The translations under genes were made by a program, and so were the position numbers. Shown here in pieces: positions 57,801 to 64,000 of a DNA stretch of 64,000 nt. Origin of the DNA: Shewanella mangrovisoli (lineage in GTDB: Bacteria; Pseudomonadota; Gammaproteobacteria; Enterobacterales; Shewanellaceae); NCBI RefSeq assembly GCF_019457635.1, contig NZ_CP080412.1, positions 1,178,001 to 1,242,000 on the forward strand, read 5' to 3'. Position 1 is the stretch's first letter. The number at the start of each line of letters is the position of its first letter. The notes below the pieces were generated by a model that was given only the letters and a program-made list of their open reading frames with translations, had not been told where the DNA came from and made no database searches.

Positions 57801-59855
57801 TTAAGCGCCACGTAATCCATCAATATTGCTAATGGTTGCGGTTTGATTGGCAATATACAACGCCTCAAATTCTGCCTGTGGTAACGGTTGGCTAAAGTAG
57901 AAGCCTTGACCAATTTGACATTGATTTTGTTTGAGCCAATCGAGTTGCATTTCGTTTTCAATCCCTTCGGCCACAATCGTCAGATTTAACTGTTTGCCTA
58001 GCATTAAAATGGTCGAGGCAATCGCGCTGTCTCCCGGTAAGTCCGACACGAAGCAGCGGTCGATTTTCATGGTGGTGATTGGCAAATGGCGCAGGTAAGA
58101 CAGGGAAGAGTAACCAGTACCAAAGTCATCGACGGCAATACCAAAACCTGCCGATTTGAGCTGCTCTAACTTGCTGATCGCAAGCTCAATGTCATTCATT
58201 AACGAGGTTTCGGTGATTTCAATTTCGAGTAATTCCGGTTGTATTTGATAACGTAGCGCCATCTGTTTGATGTCCGACACTAAGCTGGCATCGGCAAATT
58301 GCTGTGAGGCAACGTTAATGGCAATCGGTATCGCAAAGTTATATTTCTTCTGCCAGTCACGCAGCACACGGCAGCTTTGCTCGATAACCCAACGTCCAAT
58401 CGGAATAATAATACCGGTTTCTTCCGCCACTGGAATAAAAGAGATCGGGCTGATTAAGCGGCCATCTTTTTGCCAACGGATCAGGGCTTCACAAGCGGTG
58501 ATTTTGCCGGTTTGTAAATCCAACTTGGGTTGAAAGTAGAGCAAAAATTCATTGTTTTTCAAGGCATCATGCAGTGATGCTTCGGTGCGGAGTCGCACGG
58601 CCGCGCGTTCGGTCATTTGTTGCTTAAAGAAGGCCCATTGATTCGATCCTGCGGCCTTTGCGCTGTACATGGCGATATCGGCATGGCGGATAAGATCTTC
58701 GGCGCTGTTGCCATCTTCTGGATAGATGGAAATCCCAATCGATGCCGCCGGGTGAATCGCATGTTCATTCAGTTGAATCGGCACATTGAGCTGCACTAAC
58801 AGCTTATCGACAAAGTCGGCGGCTTGATCGGGGGAGTGGACCGAGTCGGCAAGAATCACGAATTCGTCGCCACCTAGGCGTGATACGGAACCTTTATCAC
58901 CGACGACGCGCTCTAGAATACGAGCTATACGGGCGAGGAATTGATCGCCCAACGCGTGGCCAAGGGAGTCATTGATATTTTTGAAACGGTCTAAGTCAAT
59001 AAACATCAAAGCAAAACTGCTTTTATGAACCCGTGAGCGCTGGATTGTCACGGCAATGGTTTCGAGTAACAGGGTGCGATTGGGCAGGCCTGTTAATGGG
59101 TCACGGGTAGCCATCTTACGCAGTTTGGATTGGGTTTGACTGAATTGAATAAGGATCTGGTTAAACTTCGATGTCACTAGGCCTAATTCGTCATCCTTAT
59201 GGGCATTGGACATGGGCAGCAGGTTTTCATCGGGTGAATCGGGTGAAATCTTATCTATGGCTTCACTGATCCTGGCAATCGGCTGGGTTAAGAAGCGGTG
59301 GAATACCACGGATAGCACTAAGGTAAGTAGCAACGCGCGGGCTAAGGTGGCAAAAAAACTAAAGCGTAACTGGCTAAAGAGGGTGTTGGTGAGTTCTTGC
59401 GTGTCGTAAAAAATGGTTAACGTGCCGATAAGCTGCTGTTTTTGTGTGCCTTCAAAGTAAAAGGGTCGATACAAGGGCCGCGAAATTTCTTTTAAGTCAT
59501 CAAAGAGTTTGTTGCTAAGGCTGATAAAGGTTTGTGAGTTGTTTTTCTTATTATTGCTCACGGAAACAAACATCGAGCCGTCATCGAGTTCGATTACCGC
59601 AGAGCCGACATGCTCTACTTTAATTGCCCCCTCAAGGGTTTGCCTTGCAAGGTTATCGTCTAATGCCCAGACGGCGTTGGCGGCGGGTTGTTCTACAGAA
59701 TCCAGCAATTCCTGTTGCGTGGTAGTGAGTTGCTGCTTGGTGGAGACGACGACGAGGGCAATTTCAACAATGAAGATGGCGATAGCGAAAAAAAGCGCTG
59801 TAAAAACGACGAGATTCGTTTGTTTCCAAGTTAGGGATTTAAAGCGACCCGTCAT
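57801..59855 (-). CDS. Membrane GGDEF/EAL cyclic-di-GMP regulator
   Basis: A 684-residue protein with an N-terminal helix (about 11-38), a periplasmic sensor of about 120 residues, a second helix (about 165-190) and a HAMP-like linker (TQPIARISEAIDKI). A GGDEF domain follows, with an intact RLGGDEFVIL near residues 326-335. The EAL domain has an intact CEALIRW near 455 and DDFGTGYSSLSYL. Both catalytic signatures look intact, so diguanylate cyclase, phosphodiesterase or both are possible. It is transcribed against rpsO and pnp, which flank it, and diverges from pnp. The sensed signal is unknown. Confidence 0.93.
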   Translation of the reverse strand: MTGRFKSLTWKQTNLVVFTALFFAIAIFIVEIALVVVSTKQQLTTTQQELLDSVEQPAANAVWALDDNLARQTLEGAIKVEHVGSAVIELDDGSMFVSVSNNKKNNSQTFISLSNKLFDDLKEISRPLYRPFYFEGTQKQQLIGTLTIFYDTQELTNTLFSQLRFSFFATLARALLLTLVLSVVFHRFLTQPIARISEAIDKISPDSPDENLLPMSNAHKDDELGLVTSKFNQILIQFSQTQSKLRKMATRDPLTGLPNRTLLLETIAVTIQRSRVHKSSFALMFIDLDRFKNINDSLGHALGDQFLARIARILERVVGDKGSVSRLGGDEFVILADSVHSPDQAADFVDKLLVQLNVPIQLNEHAIHPAASIGISIYPEDGNSAEDLIRHADIAMYSAKAAGSNQWAFFKQQMTERAAVRLRTEASLHDALKNNEFLLYFQPKLDLQTGKITACEALIRWQKDGRLISPISFIPVAEETGIIIPIGRWVIEQSCRVLRDWQKKYNFAIPIAINVASQQFADASLVSDIKQMALRYQIQPELLEIEITETSLMNDIELAISKLEQLKSAGFGIAVDDFGTGYSSLSYLRHLPITTMKIDRCFVSDLPGDSAIASTILMLGKQLNLTIVAEGIENEMQLDWLKQNQCQIGQGFYFSQPLPQAEFEALYIANQTATISNIDGLRGA

Positions 59856-60048
59856 TCAGCTCATCCTTTATTATTGTTTTCGCTATAGGGGATATTGCTA
59901 CATTAAGTTACAACATAACTCTTTGTTCGTTTACCCACTTTAGTGAAAAGATAGACCTTTGTCATCATTATCTGCTCTTTATCTATTGTTCCTAATTGCA
60001 GTATACTTACGCGCGTAATTCAAGGTCATTAATTAAGGAATGGGTCAC

Positions 60049-62148
60049 GTGAATCCAATTGTAAAGAGTTTTGAGTATGGTCAACATACAGTCACCCTGG
60101 AAACAGGTGTTATTGCACGTCAAGCAGACGCTGCCGTTTTAGCTAGCATGGGTGACACGACAGTGTTAGTCACTGTTGTTGGTAAAAAAGAAGCTGAAGC
60201 AGGCCGTGACTTCTTTCCTCTGACTGTTAACTATCAAGAAAAGACCTACGCAGCAGGTAAAATTCCTGGTGGTTTCTTTAAGCGTGAAGGTCGTCCTTCA
60301 GAAGATGAGACATTAATCGCTCGCCTGATCGACCGTCCAATTCGTCCTCTTTTCCCTAATGGCTTCACAAACGAAGTTCAAGTGATCATTACTGTTGTAT
60401 CTGTCGATCCACAAATCGAGCCGGATATTATTTCAATGATCGGTACTTCGGCTGCGCTTGCTATTTCGGGTATCCCATTCAGCGGCCCATTAGGTGCAGC
60501 GCGCGTGGGTTATATCAATGGCGAATACGTACTGAACCCAACGGTTGAACAGTTAGCGACTAGCCAATTAAACCTGGTTGTTGCTGGTACTGAAAGCGCA
60601 GTACTGATGGTTGAGTCAGAAGCTCAAGCCTTACCGGAAGAAGTGATGTTAGGCTCTGTGGTTTACGGTCATGACCAACAACAAGTTGTGGTCAAAGCCA
60701 TTAACGAATTCAAAGCGGAAGCAGGCAAACCAGCGTGGAACTGGACTGCACCTGTGGCGAACGAAGCCTTAGTTGCTCAAGTTAAAGAATTAGCTGAAGC
60801 AGGTTTTGTTGAAGCGTATCAAATTCAAGTTAAACAAGAGCGTTATGCTCAAGTTGCTGTGGTTAAAGCCGCTGCTAAAGAAGCGCTGCTGGCTGCAAAC
60901 CCAGAAGTGGATTTACGTGAAGTTGACGGTCTGCTCGGTAGCTTAGAGAAGAAAGTAGTTCGTGGTCGCATCATCCGTGGTGAGCCGCGCATCGACGGTC
61001 GTGAGCCAGACATGGTTCGCGCATTAAGCGTATTAGCTGGCGTATTACCACGTACTCACGGTAGTGCACTGTTTACCCGTGGCGAAACTCAAGCACTGGT
61101 GACTTGTACTTTAGGTACTGAGCGTGATGCACAGAAGATTGATAGCATCATGGGCGAGCGTACTAACCGCTTTATGCTGCACTACAACTTCCCTCCTTAC
61201 TCTGTGGGTGAAACAGGTATGGTGGGTTCACCTAAGCGCCGCGAAATTGGCCACGGCAAGTTAGCATGGCGCGGTATCAACGCGGTTATGCCAACGGCTG
61301 AAGAATTCCCATACAGCGTTCGCGTGGTTTCTGAAATCACTGAATCTAACGGTTCAAGCTCTATGGCTTCAGTATGTGGTACTTCTCTGGCGCTGATGGA
61401 TGCGGGTGTACCCATCAAGACTTCTGTAGCGGGTATCGCTATGGGTCTAGTTAAAGAAGGCGATGACTTCGTTGTTCTGTCTGACATCTTAGGTGACGAA
61501 GACCACTTAGGTGACATGGACTTCAAAGTAGCCGGTACTCGTGATGGTGTGACTGCACTGCAGATGGACATCAAGATCGAAGGTATCACCAAAGAAATCA
61601 TGGAAATTGCACTGCAACAAGCCTACGGCGCACGTGTACATATCCTGAACGTGATGGACCAAGCAATTGGTTCACACCGTGATGATATCTCTGACCACGC
61701 TCCACGTATCACAACTATCAAGATCAACCCAGAGAAGATCCGTGATGTTATCGGTAAAGGCGGCGCGGTAATTCGTGCTCTGACCGAAGAAACTGGCACC
61801 ACTATCGAACTGGAAGATGACGGTACTGTGAAGATTGCTTCGTCAAATGGCGATGCAACCCGTGAAGCGATTCGTCGTATCGAAGAAATCACTTCAGAAG
61901 TTGAAGTGGGTCGCATCTACAACGGTAAAGTTATCCGTATCGTTGACTTTGGTGCCTTCGTTAACATTCTGCCAGGTAAAGATGGTTTAGTGCACATTTC
62001 GCAAATCAGCGATGAGCGTGTTGCTAACGTCTCTGACCACCTTGAACTGAACCAAGAGGTGACTGTTAAGGTCATGGAAGTGGATCGTCAAGGCCGTGTA
62101 CGTCTGTCAATCAAAGAAGCACAGACTAAAGAACCTGCTGCTGAATAA
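60049..62148 (+). CDS. pnp: Polyribonucleotide nucleotidyltransferase (PNPase)
   Basis: A phosphorolytic 3'-5' exoribonuclease and degradosome component. It has 699 residues: two RNase PH domains (the second with [23 protein letters not shown]), an alpha linker, a KH domain ([19 protein letters not shown]) and an S1 domain ([26 protein letters not shown] type). The start is the GTG at 60049 ([15 protein letters not shown]): AAGGA lies 9 bases upstream and the N-terminus matches E. coli; the ATG at 60040 abuts the SD. Confidence 0.97.
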   Translation: MNPIVKSFEYGQHTVTLETGVIARQADAAVLASMGDTTVLVTVVGKKEAEAGRDFFPLTVNYQEKTYAAGKIPGGFFKREGRPSEDETLIARLIDRPIRPLFPNGFTNEVQVIITVVSVDPQIEPDIISMIGTSAALAISGIPFSGPLGAARVGYINGEYVLNPTVEQLATSQLNLVVAGTESAVLMVESEAQALPEEVMLGSVVYGHDQQQVVVKAINEFKAEAGKPAWNWTAPVANEALVAQVKELAEAGFVEAYQIQVKQERYAQVAVVKAAAKEALLAANPEVDLREVDGLLGSLEKKVVRGRIIRGEPRIDGREPDMVRALSVLAGVLPRTHGSALFTRGETQALVTCTLGTERDAQKIDSIMGERTNRFMLHYNFPPYSVGETGMVGSPKRREIGHGKLAWRGINAVMPTAEEFPYSVRVVSEITESNGSSSMASVCGTSLALMDAGVPIKTSVAGIAMGLVKEGDDFVVLSDILGDEDHLGDMDFKVAGTRDGVTALQMDIKIEGITKEIMEIALQQAYGARVHILNVMDQAIGSHRDDISDHAPRITTIKINPEKIRDVIGKGGAVIRALTEETGTTIELEDDGTVKIASSNGDATREAIRRIEEITSEVEVGRIYNGKVIRIVDFGAFVNILPGKDGLVHISQISDERVANVSDHLELNQEVTVKVMEVDRQGRVRLSIKEAQTKEPAAE

Positions 62149-62194
62149 TCGTCTTTACTGACATTATCGGCGTCAGTTTCGACATGACGTGACC

Positions 62195-62222
62195 AAAAGG
62201 AGATCAATTGATCTCCTTTTTG
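62195..62222 (+). terminator. Terminator after pnp
   Basis: AAGGAGATC / GATCTCCTT with loop AATT and a T5-G-TTTG tail. Confidence 0.9.
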
Positions 62223-62339
62223 TTTGTTTAGGTTTAATAAAATTGAGTTTAATGCTATTCCTCAATAGCAGTCCTGAAGTGGGATTGCTATCATGAACAT
62301 TCTTCTGCGTTAGTTGGGAACCTAAAAAGGTAGAAATGG

Positions 62340-63242
62340 ATGAGTCTTAAAATTAGAACCGCTGTTGTTGCTGTGCTGGCGGGTGCCAGCTTGATGTTGG
62401 CTGGATGTGCGACCACTAAGTCTCCCTTAGACAACCAAAATGACGTTGAAGGCAAGTTAGTCATCGCCCCCGTGATGCCAGACTATAAAGTCGAAGTCAC
62501 CCTTGCCAAGCTGAATGAGATTTTATCGGCGGTTGAGCTAACCAACGAACAGCGCGCACGTTTTCATTACGATCGCGGCGTGATTTATGACAGTGTCGGT
62601 TTACGCTTAATGGCGCGCATCGATTTTATGCAGGCACTTAAACTGCAACCCGATTTAGCCGATGCCTATAATTTCCTTGGTATTTATTACACCCAAGAAG
62701 GTGAATACGATAGCGCCTATGAGGCGTTTGATGGTGTATTAGAGCTGTCGCCAAATTATGATTATGCCTACTTAAATCGAGGTATCGCGCTTTATTATGG
62801 CGATAGGAACGATCTCGCCTTAAAAGATATGCAGGCATTTTATGCTGGCGATAATAAAGATGGTTACCGCGCCCTGTGGTTATATCTTATCCAGTCGAAA
62901 GATAATGCTGAAGAGGCCAAACGTCAGTTACTAGAGCACCGTAAGGGGTTGGAAGCCGATGCTTGGTCAACCGTGATTGTTGATTATTACCTTGGCGTTA
63001 AGAGTCGTGAGCAGGTTTTTGCCGATGCCAAGTTAGGCCTGACTCATCCGAAAGAATATGCTGAGCGTTTATGTGAAGCGTATTTCTACCTCGCCAAAAT
63101 CGAAATCGCCAAGAATCAATACCAAGAGGCGGCGAATTATTTCCGTCTTGCCCTCGCGACCAATATCTATGACTTTGTTGAGCACAGATACGCGCGAATT
63201 GAGCTAGCAAAAGTTAAAGGTTTGCTCGAAGGCACAAAATAA
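62340..63242 (+). CDS. nlpI: Lipoprotein NlpI (TPR adaptor)
   Basis: A 300-residue outer-membrane lipoprotein with signal and lipobox LAGC (Cys about 23) and several TPR units (RARFHYDRGVIYDSVGLRLMA, ADAYNFLGIYYTQEGEYDSAYEAFD and DYAYLNRGIALYYGDRNDLALKD). In E. coli NlpI recruits Prc to degrade MepS and scaffolds peptidoglycan hydrolases. The pnp-nlpI order is conserved with E. coli. The start is the ATG at 62340, with AAGG about 9 bases upstream. Confidence 0.95.
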   Translation: MSLKIRTAVVAVLAGASLMLAGCATTKSPLDNQNDVEGKLVIAPVMPDYKVEVTLAKLNEILSAVELTNEQRARFHYDRGVIYDSVGLRLMARIDFMQALKLQPDLADAYNFLGIYYTQEGEYDSAYEAFDGVLELSPNYDYAYLNRGIALYYGDRNDLALKDMQAFYAGDNKDGYRALWLYLIQSKDNAEEAKRQLLEHRKGLEADAWSTVIVDYYLGVKSREQVFADAKLGLTHPKEYAERLCEAYFYLAKIEIAKNQYQEAANYFRLALATNIYDFVEHRYARIELAKVKGLLEGTK

Positions 63243-63250
63243 GCCATATC

Positions 63251-63275
63251 GCCCGAGGCTCATCTCGGGCTTTAC
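63251..63275 (+). terminator. Weak terminator after nlpI
   Basis: GCCCGAG / CTCGGGC with loop GCTCAT and the short tail TTTACC. Confidence 0.55.
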
Positions 63276-63341
63276 CTAGCCAAGTACGCACTGAGGCGCT
63301 ATAATTTGCGCCTTTTTTAGCGATACGAGTGCATAGGTTAA

Positions 63342-64000
63342 ATGTCAGACAATAAAGTAGAGGTCGATAAACGTCGCACCTTCGCGATTATATCGCACCC
63401 CGACGCGGGTAAAACCACCATTACCGAAAAAGTGCTGTTATTCGGAAACGCGCTGCAGAAAGCGGGTACCGTTAAGGGCAAAAAATCGGGTCAGCACGCT
63501 AAGTCTGACTGGATGGAAATGGAAAAAGACCGTGGTATTTCGATTACTACGTCTGTCATGCAGTTCCCCTATGGTGGTGCGCTCGTTAACCTACTCGATA
63601 CTCCCGGCCACGAAGACTTCTCGGAAGATACTTACCGCACCTTGACGGCGGTTGACTCTTGCCTGATGGTTATCGACTCGGCCAAGGGTGTAGAAGATCG
63701 TACCATCAAATTGATGGAAGTGACGCGTCTGCGCGATACACCTATTGTCACCTTTATGAACAAACTCGACCGCGATATTCGCGATCCCATCGAACTGATG
63801 GATGAGGTTGAGGATGTTCTCAATATCGCCTGTGCGCCTATCACTTGGCCTATTGGTAGCGGTAAAGAGTTTAAAGGTGTTTACCATATTCTGCGTGATG
63901 AAGTGGTGCTGTACCAGAGCGGTATGGGGCACACGATTCAAGAACGCCGCGTGATTGAAGGCATCGATAACCCTGAGCTGGATAAAGCGATTGGTAGTTA
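63342..64000 (+). CDS. prfC: Peptide chain release factor 3 (partial, C-terminus outside window)
   Basis: A GTPase that removes RF1/RF2 from the ribosome after termination. The visible 219 codons hold the G domain: [19 protein letters not shown] (P loop), [15 protein letters not shown] (switch I), [18 protein letters not shown] (switch II) and [20 protein letters not shown], all typical of RF3. The start is the ATG at 63342. The family is about 526 residues, so more than half lies beyond the window. Confidence 0.96.
   Translation, partial: MSDNKVEVDKRRTFAIISHPDAGKTTITEKVLLFGNALQKAGTVKGKKSGQHAKSDWMEMEKDRGISITTSVMQFPYGGALVNLLDTPGHEDFSEDTYRTLTAVDSCLMVIDSAKGVEDRTIKLMEVTRLRDTPIVTFMNKLDRDIRDPIELMDEVEDVLNIACAPITWPIGSGKEFKGVYHILRDEVVLYQSGMGHTIQERRVIEGIDNPELDKAIGS

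Noticed and set aside
61197..61916. Long antisense frames inside pnp
   Set aside because: They result from codon bias of the sense gene; no SD and no recognisable product.

Overview
The window is a gammaproteobacterial chromosome segment. Gene order and protein content point strongly to Shewanella, close to the S. oneidensis / MR-4 / ANA-3 group (judged from memory, not from a search). Most of it is conserved housekeeping sequence in long co-oriented runs, with a few accessory stretches between them.

Layout. 1-3643: the end of rpiA, a DUF808 membrane protein, a DEDDy 3'-5' exonuclease and a Cys-rich protein of unknown function. 3909-4071: a tRNA-Trp unit with its own promoter and terminator. 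4198-7903: an accessory outer-membrane uptake locus (small His/Cys-rich membrane protein, TonB-dependent siderophore-type receptor, DUF1624 acyltransferase-like membrane protein). 7931-8194: a non-coding MITE-like element with perfect terminal inverted repeats. 8252-9849: dps, then holD-rimI. 9918-24034 (minus strand): leuS-lptE-holA-nadD-rsfS-rlmH-mrdA-rodA-mltB-rlpA-dacA, then ybeD, lipB-lipA. This is the E. coli order with mltB added between rodA and rlpA. 24156-30931: ybeL on plus, then on minus miaB, ybeZ-ybeY-corC-lnt and an orphan type IV prepilin. 31403-34964: a small exported protein, ubiF, pth and ychF. 35172-35947: seven tRNAs (Met-Leu-Gln-Gln-Met-Leu-Gln). 36244-39258: a predicted lipoprotein and a three-gene PepSY/DUF2271/DUF4198 operon behind a good Fur-box match. 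39517-39993: greA. 40280-43960: a VemP-like secretion-monitoring arrest peptide upstream of a second secD-secF pair. 44018-64000: yhbY, rlmE-ftsH-folP-glmM-tpiA-secG, tRNA-Leu, tRNA-fMet, rimP-nusA-infB-rbfA-truB-rpsO, a GGDEF/EAL regulator inserted in reverse, pnp, nlpI and the start of prfC.

How the genes work together. The leuS block couples translation and replication functions to cell elongation (PBP2, RodA, PBP5, RlpA, MltB), LPS export (LptE) and lipoylation. The rimP-to-pnp block covers transcription elongation, translation initiation, ribosome maturation and RNA decay, and its leader carries two stacked terminator hairpins consistent with attenuation. secD-secF-secG supply Sec-export functions.

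The most interesting item is the gene at 40280-40819. It encodes an exported 179-residue protein ending in an RISGWK-containing segment, immediately upstream of secDF. This matches the architecture and arrest motif of Vibrio VemP, which regulates SecDF2, and suggests the same force-sensing arrest control in this genus. Other accessory points are the Fur-box/PepSY operon, the MITE, the orphan prepilin behind lnt, and a palindrome upstream of dps. No CRISPR array, prophage, integrase or intact insertion sequence was seen.
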